A stretch of DNA of 64,000 nt from Sanguibacter hominis ATCC BAA-789 (GTDB taxonomy: Bacteria > Actinomycetota > Actinomycetes > Actinomycetales > Cellulomonadaceae), in contig NZ_JAAXOW010000001.1 of the NCBI RefSeq assembly GCF_012396185.1, positions 1,240,001 to 1,304,000 of the forward strand, read 5' to 3'. Below are positions 28,707 through 38,066 of this stretch, piece by piece. The position numbers and the translations under genes were made by a program. How positions within the stretch are numbered: position 1 is the stretch's first letter; each line of letters starts with the position of its first letter. The notes below the pieces were generated by a model. The model was not told the origin of the DNA. It was given only the letters and a program-made list of their open reading frames with translations, and did no database searches.

Positions 28707-30359
28707 TCAGCGCCGCCGCAGGACCCGGCGCACGATCTTGGCGAGCGCGTCGACCTCCGAAACCCGCATGAGCCGCAGGCCCACGTAGTACACGACCGCC
28801 ATGGCCGCACCCACGACGCAGCAGGTGAGCACCGCCTGGAGCCACCCGCTCGAGGCGCCTCCGCCGACGGCGTCGCGCACCAGGATGCCGACGACGGCGG
28901 CGACCGCCGCGGCGACGACCGCTCGCACGTGCATGCGCACGATGCGTGCGCCGTCGACCCCCCCGAGCAGACGTCGCAGCGAGCGCGAGCGGGCGAGCAC
29001 GCCCGCGACGTTCGACAGCGACATCGACACGCCGATGCCGACGACCCACCACTGCCCGGGCAGGAGCCACATCGAGGCGAACGAGCCACCCACGAGCACC
29101 AGCACGACCGGCACCTGGAGCATGAAGACCGTACGACCCTGCTCGTAGGCGTAGAACACCCACTTCATCAGGACCATCGCGCCGAACGGCACGAGTCCCA
29201 GCGCCATCGCGACGAGGACGCGCCCGACCGCGCTCACCGCACCGGGCGTCATCGACGGCACGAGCGCGCGCACGAGCGGTTCCGCGAGCACGATGAGCAG
29301 GGCCGACGCGATCACGGTGAACGTGCCGACCGTGCGGACGCCGTGCGAGAGGTCGCGGCGCACCAGGTCACGCCGGCCAGCCTGCGCCGACGCGCTGATG
29401 GACGTGAACATCGCGGTGAGGATCGAGACCGTCACGAGAGAGTGCGGCAAGAGGTAGATCATGAGCGCCTGCGAGTAGGCGCTGTTGCCGGCGACGTCGG
29501 CGACCGTCCGGGCAGCGTCGTCGGCCGACGCCGCGACACGTGTCGTGAGGAACACGCCGAGCTGGTCGAGGCACAGGCCCGCGAGCGTCCACAGCGCGAC
29601 CTTCCCCGACGTCCGCAGGCCGAGGCCGCGCGGCCCCCACGCGAGGCGGAACCGGAAGCCCATCCGGGCGAGCGGCCACAGCAGCACGAGCGCTTGCGCG
29701 GCGACACCGATCGTCGCCGTCCCGGCGAGCAACCCGATCTGGGGGACCGTCCACGACGACGGGTCGGACAACGTGCTCGTCGGCGTGTGCCAGCCCCACA
29801 GTGCGATGAACGCGCCGAAGCCGACGATCGACACGACGTTGTTGAGGACGGGCGCCCACATGTACGGGCCGAACCTCTCACGGGCGTTGAGCACCTGCCC
29901 GAGGAGCGTGTACACCCCGTAGAAGAACAGCTGGGGCATGCACCAGAGCGTGAACGTCACACCGAGCGCTCGCTGCGCCGGGCTCCACGCCGACCCTGAG
30001 GCGAGCGCCACGATGACCGACGAACCAGCAGTGAGCAGCAGCGTGATCCCGAGCAGGAGGACGCCCGACAAGGTCAGCAGCCGGTTGACACGGTCCTCCG
30101 CGTCGGAGTGCCGGTAGGCCTTGACGATGAGCGGCACGAGGACGACGTTGAGCGCTCCGCCCGCGATGATCGCGAACGCCATGTTCGGAAGCTTGTTGGC
30201 GAGGTCGAAGGTGTTGGCTGCCATGCCGGTCGCCCCGACCGCGCCGACGAGGAGCCAGTTCCGCACGAACCCGAGGAGTCGCGAGACGGCGGTTCCGGCC
30301 GCCATGACCGCCGAGCTGCGTCCGAGGCTCTTGCCGCTGGACGCCGCGTCGTCGCTCAT
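28707..30359 (-). CDS. murJ: Lipid II flippase MurJ
   Basis: 550-residue MOP-superfamily flippase with about 14 membrane helices; exports lipid II for wall synthesis. Begins with the family signature SAVMAAGTAVSRLLGFVRNW. The conserved Arg in helix 1 (R24-R29 area) is present. A 176-base gap separates it from the pseudokinase gene downstream, while its ATG overlaps the stop of the DUF6049 gene upstream. Not fused to a kinase domain, unlike mycobacterial MviN. Confidence 0.95.
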   Translation of the reverse strand: MSDDAASSGKSLGRSSAVMAAGTAVSRLLGFVRNWLLVGAVGATGMAANTFDLANKLPNMAFAIIAGGALNVVLVPLIVKAYRHSDAEDRVNRLLTLSGVLLLGITLLLTAGSSVIVALASGSAWSPAQRALGVTFTLWCMPQLFFYGVYTLLGQVLNARERFGPYMWAPVLNNVVSIVGFGAFIALWGWHTPTSTLSDPSSWTVPQIGLLAGTATIGVAAQALVLLWPLARMGFRFRLAWGPRGLGLRTSGKVALWTLAGLCLDQLGVFLTTRVAASADDAARTVADVAGNSAYSQALMIYLLPHSLVTVSILTAMFTSISASAQAGRRDLVRRDLSHGVRTVGTFTVIASALLIVLAEPLVRALVPSMTPGAVSAVGRVLVAMALGLVPFGAMVLMKWVFYAYEQGRTVFMLQVPVVLVLVGGSFASMWLLPGQWWVVGIGVSMSLSNVAGVLARSRSLRRLLGGVDGARIVRMHVRAVVAAAVAAVVGILVRDAVGGGASSGWLQAVLTCCVVGAAMAVVYYVGLRLMRVSEVDALAKIVRRVLRRR

Positions 30360-32449
30360 CGTTCCTCCGCCTCGTCCTGCTTCTCGTCGTCCGGGTCCGC
30401 GGGGCGGATCGGCTCCATGCGGTGCGCGGAGCGTCCGCGACGGACCGTGCGCACGATACCGCCGACGAGCAGGAGGACGAGGAGCCCGCCGATGATCGCC
30501 GTGCCGACGGTCTCCCAGCCCGCGCGCACACGCACGTTCATCTCGGACGGGGCCGCGACGACCGTGCCGTCGGCGGAGCGGATCTGCACGGCGACGCGCA
30601 CGTCGCCCGACCCGATCGCGCGGACGGGGACCTGGACGTCGGCCGTCTCGCCCGGCTCGATGGTCGTCTCGCGCACGTCCTCGACGCTGAGGCGGCTCTC
30701 GCGGGACACGAGCGCGACCGTGACGGTCGCAGCCTGCGGGAGATCGTTGCGGACGGTGATCGGGATCGCGCCCGAGTCGTTGATGAGGTTGACGGTGCTG
30801 CCGGGCAGGACGGAGATGCCGCCGAGGAGCGTGTCCCCCTGCGCGATCGCGTCCTCGAGGAGGCGCCGCGCGAGGCCGCTGGTCTGTGCCGCGGCGACAG
30901 ACGTCGCGGCCGCCAGGTCACGTGTGTACGTCGCGGTGAGCGCGTCCGGGTCGGGCACGACACCGGCGAGTGCCGTCACGGCGTCGAGCTGGTCGGCGGC
31001 GGTGCGCAGGAGGCGCGGGGACAGGCTTGCGCGCGCGACGCCGTCGGGCAGGTCCTGGCGTACCACCTCGTCCGCCTGCGCGCCCGCGAGCGTGGCGACA
31101 GGCTGCATGGTGACGAACGGCGCTGCAGCGAGGGAGGAGAGGAGGGCCGAGGTCCCTGCGACGTCGGGGTCCCAGTCGCGGCCGGCGGTGATGAGCACGT
31201 GCGCGGAGCGCCCCGGCTGCTCCTGCGCGATCACGGCGAGCTCGGCGAGCAGGAGCTGTCGGTTCGTCGGCGTGGCGGTGGCGAAGAGCCGGTTGAGCTC
31301 GTCGTCGGGGACGAGAGCGCGGACGGTCCCGGAACCGGTGGGCACGGAGACGACGCCGCTCGCCGTCGTGGGGCCGACGGGCTCGAGCCCGCCCTCGACG
31401 ACGACGAGGCTGTCCCCCGCTGCTGCGGCGCCTGCGAGCGTCTGCTGGTTCGCGGAGCCCGGGACGGGCAGGGCCAGGTCGTCACGCCACCCGCGGACCC
31501 TCGCGTCGCTCGTCGCGGACGCGCCACGCTGGAACGGGAGGACGTCGGCGGCGGCGAGCGCGGCGACGTCGGGATCGAACGGGTCGAGCGCGAAGACCTC
31601 GCGTCCCGAGGCGCCCGTGAGGAGCGTGGACGCCCAGACGCCGGCCCCGCCGACGTCGGCGGCGGCCGCGTCCACGAGTGCGGGGTCGACGACCCACGAG
31701 ACCTCGCGAGCTTCGGCCGTCGCGTCGAGCACGCGAGCGAGACGGCCCGACGACGGCGCGACCGCGGCGCTCATGCTCGCCGTCCACGCCTCGGGGTCCG
31801 TCGGCGTCGCGGCCGGCCCGGTGACAGGGACGAGGATGCTCAGCCGGGCCGCCTGGACCGCCCCCTCCGGGAACCACAGGAGGAAGCTGCGGGCCGACGC
31901 GATCGTGCCCGTGCTGCGGTCACCGAGCTCGGCGACGATCCCGCGAGGCCCCGACGCCTCGGGGTAGGGCAGGAGCCGGAGCTCCTCCGCCGGGACGGAG
32001 AGGGTGACGCTGCGCGACTCGCCGGGCGCGAGAGGCTCCTCGAGGGCGGTCGTCGTCAGGCTCGTCGCCGCGGGCAGCGCCAGCTCGTCCGCGAACCACT
32101 CCCGCAGCTGGGTGCGGGACTGCAGGCGGTAGCGCACGACGGAGAGCGACGCGGTCGGTTCCGCTATCGGCTCCGTGCCCGTGTTGCGCACGGTCACGCG
32201 GACGGTGACCGTGTCCGCGGGCGTGACCGTGAGGGGGGTGATGTCCTCGATCGTGACGGCGCTCGGTTCGACGACGACCGGCGACACCGTCGACGGCTCC
32301 GGGTCGGTCGTCGCCGAGGCGAGCGGGAGGGCCGTGAGCGACGTCGCGAGCGAGAGGGCGACCGCGCCGACCGCGGCGAGGCTGCGCGCGAGCGCGGCCC
32401 GGCCCCTGAGGACCGGACCGCGACCGACCATGGCGTCGCGAGCGTTCAC
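30356..32449 (-). CDS. DUF6049 family secreted/anchored protein
   Basis: 697 residues. A signal peptide occupies about the first 45 (AAVGAVALSLATSLTALPLASA). A long extracytoplasmic region has Ig/CARDB-like beta segments, for example TVTVRVTVRNTGTEPI and GETADVQVPV. One membrane helix lies near the C-terminus, then a short charged tail (KQDEAEER). The gene sits between the Nudix gene and murJ in many actinobacteria, suggesting an envelope role; no catalytic motif is seen. I chose the GTG at 32449, which overlaps the Nudix stop (GTGA); an ATG six codons later is possible. Confidence 0.85.
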   Translation of the reverse strand: MNARDAMVGRGPVLRGRAALARSLAAVGAVALSLATSLTALPLASATTDPEPSTVSPVVVEPSAVTIEDITPLTVTPADTVTVRVTVRNTGTEPIAEPTASLSVVRYRLQSRTQLREWFADELALPAATSLTTTALEEPLAPGESRSVTLSVPAEELRLLPYPEASGPRGIVAELGDRSTGTIASARSFLLWFPEGAVQAARLSILVPVTGPAATPTDPEAWTASMSAAVAPSSGRLARVLDATAEAREVSWVVDPALVDAAAADVGGAGVWASTLLTGASGREVFALDPFDPDVAALAAADVLPFQRGASATSDARVRGWRDDLALPVPGSANQQTLAGAAAAGDSLVVVEGGLEPVGPTTASGVVSVPTGSGTVRALVPDDELNRLFATATPTNRQLLLAELAVIAQEQPGRSAHVLITAGRDWDPDVAGTSALLSSLAAAPFVTMQPVATLAGAQADEVVRQDLPDGVARASLSPRLLRTAADQLDAVTALAGVVPDPDALTATYTRDLAAATSVAAAQTSGLARRLLEDAIAQGDTLLGGISVLPGSTVNLINDSGAIPITVRNDLPQAATVTVALVSRESRLSVEDVRETTIEPGETADVQVPVRAIGSGDVRVAVQIRSADGTVVAAPSEMNVRVRAGWETVGTAIIGGLLVLLLVGGIVRTVRRGRSAHRMEPIRPADPDDEKQDEAEER

Positions 32450-33042
32450 CGCGGTCGCGGGTCCGCGGACGGGACGAAGGGGCCGTGCGGGCCGAACGTC
32501 GCGAGGACGTCGGACGCGAGCCGACGCTCGTTGGGGTACGAGAGCCTCGCGCCGAGGTCCTCGAGCGCGATCCAGGCGACGTCTTCCGCCTCGCCGTCGG
32601 GGTCGTCCTCGACGGTGAGGTCGCCGGAGACGGCCTCGAGCAGAAAATGGTGCACGGCCTTGTGGACGCGACGGCCGTCGCCTGAGAACCAGTAGTCGAT
32701 GACGCCGAGCCGCGTGCGGACCGCACCCGTGATGCCGGTCTCCTCCGCGATCTCCCGGACGGCCGCCTCCTCGGGAGTCTCGTCGCCCTCGAGGTGACCC
32801 TTGGGGAGGCACCACTCGAGACGGCCAGCACGGTTGCGTCGGGCGATGACGGCGGCGTGCGCGACGCCGTCGATCATCGACACGACGAGGCCGCCGGCCG
32901 AGGTCTCCTCGACGACAGGGAGCTGTGACTGCGCCGTCGGGACGCTCTGACGTGCACGTTCGTCAGGGTCGATGCGCAGTGCGTGCCCGCCCGGCGGCGC
33001 GGGGACGCGGTGGCGTCCCTGCGGAGCGGCTGCGGGTTTCAT
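32446..33042 (-). CDS. Nudix hydrolase
   Basis: 198 residues. The complete Nudix box spans residues 82-104, including REIAEETG, with catalytic Glu at the REIAEE core. It hydrolyses a nucleoside diphosphate linked to another moiety; the substrate is unknown (the M. tuberculosis neighbour Rv3908 is MutT4). The N-terminus of about 45 residues is disordered-looking. ATG at 33042, with only a weak ribosome site; divergent from the CCA-adding enzyme. Confidence 0.93.
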   Translation of the reverse strand: MKPAAAPQGRHRVPAPPGGHALRIDPDERARQSVPTAQSQLPVVEETSAGGLVVSMIDGVAHAAVIARRNRAGRLEWCLPKGHLEGDETPEEAAVREIAEETGITGAVRTRLGVIDYWFSGDGRRVHKAVHHFLLEAVSGDLTVEDDPDGEAEDVAWIALEDLGARLSYPNERRLASDVLATFGPHGPFVPSADPRPR

Positions 33043-33069
33043 CACACCACTGTAACGAAGCGCACCGCT

Positions 33070-33100
33070 CCCAGGCGGCCCGAACCGCCCAGGCGGCCCG
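33070..33100. repeat. 13-bp direct repeat in a divergent promoter region
   Basis: CCCAGGCGGCCCG occurs at 33070-33082 and 33088-33100, 18 bases apart, between divergent Nudix and CCA genes. It may be a regulator site or simple low complexity. Confidence 0.4.
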
Positions 33101-33123
33101 GCGGTCTGGCAGGCTTGGACGCC

Positions 33124-34629
33124 GTGAGCCCTGAAAATCCGACCCCTGCCGCGGGTCAGCCCGACGATGCCGCGCTGACCGAGCTGCGCATGCGCGCTCT
33201 CGACATCATCACCGGGCTCGCGCCCGAGGTGCTCGAGCTCGGCGACGTGTTCGCCTCCGCGGGTCACGAGCTCGCGCTCGTGGGCGGACCGGTCCGCGAC
33301 GCCTTCCTCGGCCGTGCGAGCGCGGACCTCGACTTCACGACGTCGGCGCGTCCTGACGAGACGATCGCGCTCTTGAGCGCGTGGGGCGACGCGCACTGGG
33401 ACATCGGCAAGGAGTTCGGCACGATCGGCGCCAAGCGGTTCGCACGTGCGGGCCGGGGGAGCGGGGCGGAGATCGTCGTCGAGGTGACGACGTACCGTGC
33501 CGACGAGTACGACCCGACGTCGCGCAAGCCCGTCGTGACGTTCGGCGACACCCTCGAGGGCGACCTGTCCCGCCGCGACTTCACGGTCAATGCGATGGCG
33601 CTGCGCCTGCCGCAGCTCGAGTTCGTGGATCCGCACGACGGCCTCGTGGACCTCGCCGCCGGTGTGCTGCGCACGCCGATCGCGCCGGAGATGTCGTTCG
33701 ACGACGACCCGCTGCGCATGATGCGCGCCGCCCGCTTCGCGGCACAGCTCGGCTTCGGCATCGAGCCGGCGACGCGTCAGGCGATCGTCGACATGGCGGA
33801 GCGGATGACGATCGTCTCCGCCGAGCGCGTGCGCGCCGAGCTCGACAAGCTCCTGCTGTCGGCGCGCCCGCGGGCGGGCCTCGAGGTGCTGACCGACACG
33901 CGCCTCGCGATGTACGTGCTCCCCGAGCTGCTCCTCATGAAGGAGACGGTCGACGAGCACGGGCGTCACAAGGACGTCTACCAGCACACCCTCACCGTGC
34001 TGGAGCAGGCGATCGACCTCGAGACGGGTCCGGACGGCCCGGTCCCTGGCCCTGACCTCGTGCTGCGTCTCGCGGCGGTGCTCCACGACTGCGGTAAGCC
34101 CGCCACGCGCCGCTTCGAGCCCGGTGGGGGCGTGAGCTTCCACCACCACGAGCTCGTGGGCGCGAAGCTCGCGCGCAAGCGCCTCAGGGAGCTGCGCTAC
34201 GACAAGGACACGATCAAGGACGTCGCTCGCCTCGTCGAGCTGCACCTGCGGTTCCACGGGTACGGCGACGGTGGCTGGACGGACTCGGCGGTGCGCCGTT
34301 ACGTGACGGACGCCGGACCGCTGCTCGAGCGCCTGCACCGGCTCACCCGCGCGGACTGCACGACCCGCAACCGCCGTCGTGCGCAGCGCCTCTCGGACAC
34401 GTACGACTCGCTCGAGGCGCGCATCGCCGATCTGGCCGAGCGGGAGGAGATCGCGTCGATCCGCCCGGACCTCGACGGTCAGCAGATCATGGCGATCCTC
34501 GGTATCTCGCCGGGCCCGGTCGTCGGGCGCGCGTACAAGCACCTGCTCGAGCTGCGCATGGAGCGCGGCCCTGTCGACGAGGAGACGGCGAAGGCGGACC
34601 TCCTCGCCTGGTGGGCCGCGCAGGAGTGA
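33124..34629 (+). CDS. CCA tRNA nucleotidyltransferase
   Basis: 501-residue class II nucleotidyltransferase that adds or repairs CCA at tRNA 3' ends. Motif LVGGPVRDAFLG near 55-66, metal Asp pair in DLDFTTSARP, and RRDFTVNAMAL. An HD domain follows (VLHDCGKPATRR). Needed here since tRNA-Ile lacks an encoded CCA. GTG start at 33124. Confidence 0.95.
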   Translation: MSPENPTPAAGQPDDAALTELRMRALDIITGLAPEVLELGDVFASAGHELALVGGPVRDAFLGRASADLDFTTSARPDETIALLSAWGDAHWDIGKEFGTIGAKRFARAGRGSGAEIVVEVTTYRADEYDPTSRKPVVTFGDTLEGDLSRRDFTVNAMALRLPQLEFVDPHDGLVDLAAGVLRTPIAPEMSFDDDPLRMMRAARFAAQLGFGIEPATRQAIVDMAERMTIVSAERVRAELDKLLLSARPRAGLEVLTDTRLAMYVLPELLLMKETVDEHGRHKDVYQHTLTVLEQAIDLETGPDGPVPGPDLVLRLAAVLHDCGKPATRRFEPGGGVSFHHHELVGAKLARKRLRELRYDKDTIKDVARLVELHLRFHGYGDGGWTDSAVRRYVTDAGPLLERLHRLTRADCTTRNRRRAQRLSDTYDSLEARIADLAEREEIASIRPDLDGQQIMAILGISPGPVVGRAYKHLLELRMERGPVDEETAKADLLAWWAAQE

Positions 34630-34641
34630 GCTGCGCGCGGT

Positions 34642-35955
34642 CTACGGGTGGGATGCCGCAGCCGCGCGCGGGGCGCGTGCACCCCAGGCGTGGAACACGA
34701 CCGCGGCGCCTACGTAGCCGCCCGTGAGCACGACGAAGAGCGCTCGGGACGCGCCCGAGTCAGGCAGTGCGAGGGCCGCCAGGGCTGCGGCGCCGAGGAG
34801 CGCCGAGTTGTACAGCACGTCGTAGAGCGCGAAAGCCCGGCCCAGGAACGCGTCCGCGGTGTCCCGCTGCACGACCGTGTCGACCGCGATCTTGGCGCCC
34901 TGCGACGACAGTCCCAGTGCTGCGCCCGCCACGAGCATCGTCCAGGTGGTCACCTCGAGCACGAGCAGACCCTGCGCGGCGGCGCCGAGCACGAGAGAGC
35001 CCGTGATCCACGAGTGCGTCCCGGAACGCGGCGACAGCACGGGCGTGAGCACGACGGCGAGGCCGAACCCTGCGGCCGTCGCGGCCGAGACCGCCGCGAA
35101 CGCGGCGAGGCCTGCTTCGGCGTCGGCCGGGTCGGCGAGCAGGTTCCGGCTGATCAGGATCGCTGCGACGAGCGTCGTGCCGAACAGGAACCGGTGCACC
35201 GCCATGACGGCGAGCGCCTGACCGGGGGTCCCGCGTGCGACGAGGTAGCGTGCGCCGTCGGCCAGCGCCCAGGCGAGCCGGGCCACGGCCCGACGCAGCG
35301 GGGGAGCAGACGCCGCGTCGTCGGGCCCGAGCTGCCCTCGGCCGAGGCGCGAGGCAGCCCAGGCCGCGGTGGCCATGAGCGCTGCGGACACGACCACCGC
35401 GGCCGCGTCCTGCGCCCGGCCGGTCGGGACCACGAGCCCCAGGCCCAACCCGACGCCAGCCCCCACCCCGGCAGAGACCGCACCGAGCGTGGGGAGCAGG
35501 GAGTTGGCTGTGAGCAGCAGCGGCCCGTCGACGACGTGCGGCAGTCCCGCCGACAGCGCTGCGAGGAGGAACCGGTTGATCGACAGGTTGACCAGGGCGA
35601 GGAGGTAGACCGCGACGCCGAGGTCGTCGTCGGGCGGGGTCGTGACCATGAGCGCCACGATGACGAGTGCGACCGCTGCCCGCAGGACGTTGCCAACGAG
35701 CAGCACCTGGCGCCGCCGCCACCGGTCCAGGAACACGCCCGCCCACGGGCCGACGATCGTGAACGGCGCCAGGAGGACGGCGAACGCGACCGCGACCTGA
35801 CCGGCAGAGCTCGCCCGTTCGGGGGAGAAGAAGAAGAGAGTGGCCAGGCCGATCTGGAACATGCCGTCCGCGCACTGGCTGAGCAGGCGCACCGTGAACA
35901 GCCGCCGGAACCCCGTGCGCCGCAGGAGGACACGGAGCTCAGCTGAGACGCTCAC
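34642..35955 (-). CDS. MFS transporter
   Basis: About 437 residues with 11-12 hydrophobic helices and the loop GVFLDRWRRRQVLL, the MFS motif A equivalent. Similar to putative efflux members of the MFS_1/DHA group; substrate unknown. Start is uncertain: adjacent GTG codons at 35958 and 35955 are the best candidates, while a TTG at 35997 would add 14 residues. A perfect inverted repeat lies 46 bases upstream and may be its operator. Confidence 0.85.
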   Translation of the reverse strand: MSVSAELRVLLRRTGFRRLFTVRLLSQCADGMFQIGLATLFFFSPERASSAGQVAVAFAVLLAPFTIVGPWAGVFLDRWRRRQVLLVGNVLRAAVALVIVALMVTTPPDDDLGVAVYLLALVNLSINRFLLAALSAGLPHVVDGPLLLTANSLLPTLGAVSAGVGAGVGLGLGLVVPTGRAQDAAAVVVSAALMATAAWAASRLGRGQLGPDDAASAPPLRRAVARLAWALADGARYLVARGTPGQALAVMAVHRFLFGTTLVAAILISRNLLADPADAEAGLAAFAAVSAATAAGFGLAVVLTPVLSPRSGTHSWITGSLVLGAAAQGLLVLEVTTWTMLVAGAALGLSSQGAKIAVDTVVQRDTADAFLGRAFALYDVLYNSALLGAAALAALALPDSGASRALFVVLTGGYVGAAVVFHAWGARAPRAAAASHP

Positions 35956-36000
35956 CACGCCACCCCGTTCCCGGTCCTCTGGCCACCACGAAGACAAGAA

Positions 36001-36039
36001 AGTGCGCTATCTGTCGCGTCGAGCAACAGATAGCGCACT
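36001..36039. promoter_or_regulatory. 14-bp perfect inverted repeat upstream of the MFS gene
   Basis: AGTGCGCTATCTGT (36001-36014) and its complement (36026-36039), spaced by 11 bases, between the ino1 stop and the MFS start. No T tract follows. Could be a repressor operator for the MFS gene or an ino1 terminator; the AT-containing arms favour an operator. Confidence 0.55.
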
Positions 36040-36062
36040 ATCTCGTCAGGTACGGGCGGGGA

Positions 36063-37157
36063 TCAGCGCTCGTTGGTGCCCGCGATGAAGGCCTCGAGAG
36101 CCGCGCGGCCCTCCTGGTCCTCCATCTGCACGGGCGGCGACTTCATGAAGTACGTCGCGGCCGAGAGGATCGGGCCACCGACGCCACGGTCCTTGGCGAT
36201 CTTCGCCGCGCGGAGCGCGTCGATGATGATGCCGGCCGAGTTGGGCGAGTCCCAGACCTCGAGCTTGTACTCGAGGTTCAGGGGAACCTCGCCGAACGCG
36301 CGACCCTCGAGGCGGACATAGGCCCACTTGCGGTCGTCGAGCCAGGCGACGTAGTCCGACGGACCGATGTGGACGTTGCGGTCCTCCTTCTTGCCCGCGA
36401 GGGGGCCGTCGTGGAGGTTCGACGTCACGGCCTGCGTCTTCGACAGCTTCTTGGACTCCAGGCGCTCACGCTCGAGCATGTTCTTGAAGTCCATGTTGCC
36501 GCCGACGTTCAGCTGGTACGTGCGGTCCAGGATGACGCCACGGTCCTCGAAGAGACGGGCGAGCACGCGGTGCGTGATCGTCGCGCCGACCTGCGACTTG
36601 ATGTCGTCGCCGACGATCGGGACGCCAGCGTCCTCGAACTTCTTCGCCCACTCGGGGTCGGACGCGATGAAGACGGGGAGAGCGTTGACGAACGCGACGT
36701 TCGCGTCGATCGCGCACTGCGCGTAGTACTTGGCCGCGACCTCAGAGCCGACGGGCAGGTAGCAGATGAGGACGTCGACCTTCGCGTCCTTGAGCGCCTG
36801 GACGACGTCGACGGGCTCGGCCGTCGACTCCTCGATCGTCTCGGAGTAGTACTTGCCGAGACCGTCGTTCGTGACACCACGCTGGACGGTCACGCCGAGC
36901 GGCGGGACGTCAGCGATCTTGATGGTGTTGTTCTCGGACGCGAGGATCGCCTCGGACAGGTCGAAGCCGACCTTCTTCGCGTCGACGTCGAACGCCGCCA
37001 CGAACTCGATGTCCGAGATGTGGTAGTCACCCAGCTGAACGTGCATGAGGCCGGGCACGGTCGAGTCAGCGGGGGTGTTGCGGTAGTAGTGCACACCCTG
37101 GACCAGCGACGCGGCACAGTTGCCGACGCCGACGATCCCGACGCGGATGGAGGTCAT
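36063..37157 (-). CDS. ino1: Inositol-3-phosphate synthase
   Basis: 364-residue NAD-dependent enzyme converting glucose-6-phosphate to inositol-1/3-phosphate, the entry to phosphatidylinositol and mycothiol. NAD motif [13 protein letters not shown] at 6-18. Core segments [12 protein letters not shown] and a [12 protein letters not shown] stretch hold catalytic Lys/Asp residues. Starts ATG overlapping the stop of the PadR regulator, so they form an operon, the same pairing as Rv0047c-Rv0046c in M. tuberculosis. Confidence 0.97.
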   Translation of the reverse strand: MTSIRVGIVGVGNCAASLVQGVHYYRNTPADSTVPGLMHVQLGDYHISDIEFVAAFDVDAKKVGFDLSEAILASENNTIKIADVPPLGVTVQRGVTNDGLGKYYSETIEESTAEPVDVVQALKDAKVDVLICYLPVGSEVAAKYYAQCAIDANVAFVNALPVFIASDPEWAKKFEDAGVPIVGDDIKSQVGATITHRVLARLFEDRGVILDRTYQLNVGGNMDFKNMLERERLESKKLSKTQAVTSNLHDGPLAGKKEDRNVHIGPSDYVAWLDDRKWAYVRLEGRAFGEVPLNLEYKLEVWDSPNSAGIIIDALRAAKIAKDRGVGGPILSAATYFMKSPPVQMEDQEGRAALEAFIAGTNER

Positions 37158-37822
37158 CCTCGCTCCTTGTAGTCAGTGCCGGGACGCTTCTCGTCCTCGG
37201 CGGTTGTTTCGTTGGTGGCGGCGACGGTGCGCGGTGCGCGCCCCGGGGCCGTCGAACCGGCACGGGCGCGGCCACGGCCACGCTCGGTGTCGATGAGCTC
37301 GTCGAGCCAGCGAACCTCGTGCTCGACCTGCTCGAGACCGTGCCGCTGAAGCTCGAGCGTGTACTCGTCGAGCCTCTCGCGGGTGCGAGCCGCACCCTCC
37401 CGGACGTTCTCGAGCCTCTCGGCGAGGCGGGTACGCCGCCCCTCGAGGATGCGCAGGCGAGTCTCGGCGTCGGTCTGCCCGAAGAAGGCGAACCGGACGT
37501 CGAAGCTCTCGTCCTCCCAGGCCGAGGGCCCGGACGACGAGAGGACGGTCTGGAGGCGTTCCTTGCCCTCCGCCGTGAGCTCGTACGCGATACGTGCCCG
37601 CTTGCCGGAGAGCGCGTGCGGCGGTGCGCCCGAACCCTCCGTGCCTGCGATCAGACCACGTGCCTGCATCGACTTCAGGCACGGGTACAGGGACCCGTAC
37701 GACAGCGCCCGGAAGGAGCCGAGCAGGACGTTGAGCCGCTTGCGCAGCTCGTACCCGTGCATCGGTGCCTCGTTGAGGATGCCGAGGATGGCGGTCTCGA
37801 GGACCTCGGAACGTGCGCGCAC
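37154..37822 (-). CDS. PadR-family transcriptional regulator
   Basis: 222-residue winged-helix regulator. N-terminal PadR domain: [20 protein letters not shown], then [21 protein letters not shown]-terminal helical dimerisation region (about 110-190) is Glu/Arg-rich. Directly precedes ino1 (ATGA overlap) and has a 29-base palindrome upstream, so it probably represses its own operon. GTG start at 37822 with GCAGG ahead. Confidence 0.95.
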   Translation of the reverse strand: MRARSEVLETAILGILNEAPMHGYELRKRLNVLLGSFRALSYGSLYPCLKSMQARGLIAGTEGSGAPPHALSGKRARIAYELTAEGKERLQTVLSSSGPSAWEDESFDVRFAFFGQTDAETRLRILEGRRTRLAERLENVREGAARTRERLDEYTLELQRHGLEQVEHEVRWLDELIDTERGRGRARAGSTAPGRAPRTVAATNETTAEDEKRPGTDYKERG

Positions 37823-37850
37823 GACCTGCCCCCATCCCGCTCATGTCTGA

Positions 37851-37879
37851 TGTCGATGTATCGGATCGATACATCGACA
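37851..37879. promoter_or_regulatory. Palindromic operator of the PadR-ino1 operon
   Basis: Perfect inverted repeat of 13 bases per arm (TGTCGATGTATCG, then its complement) around a GAT centre, 29-57 bases upstream of the PadR start. It contains ATGTAT and ATACAT half-sites, the classical PadR recognition pattern. Confidence 0.88.
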
Positions 37880-38066
37880 GGCTAGGTCCGTGGACCCAGA
37901 CATGCAAGCACCACGCACGCCGACCACACCGGGCAACTGTGAAGTTTCCGCACAGGCCTCGGGTCCGGGGAGCGAAAACACTGGGCTGAACCATGCTGGG
38001 TCCTCGGATGACGCCGATGAGCGGCATAGGGTTCAAGTCGTCGTTCAGTCAGCAGAAGGGTGTGTC

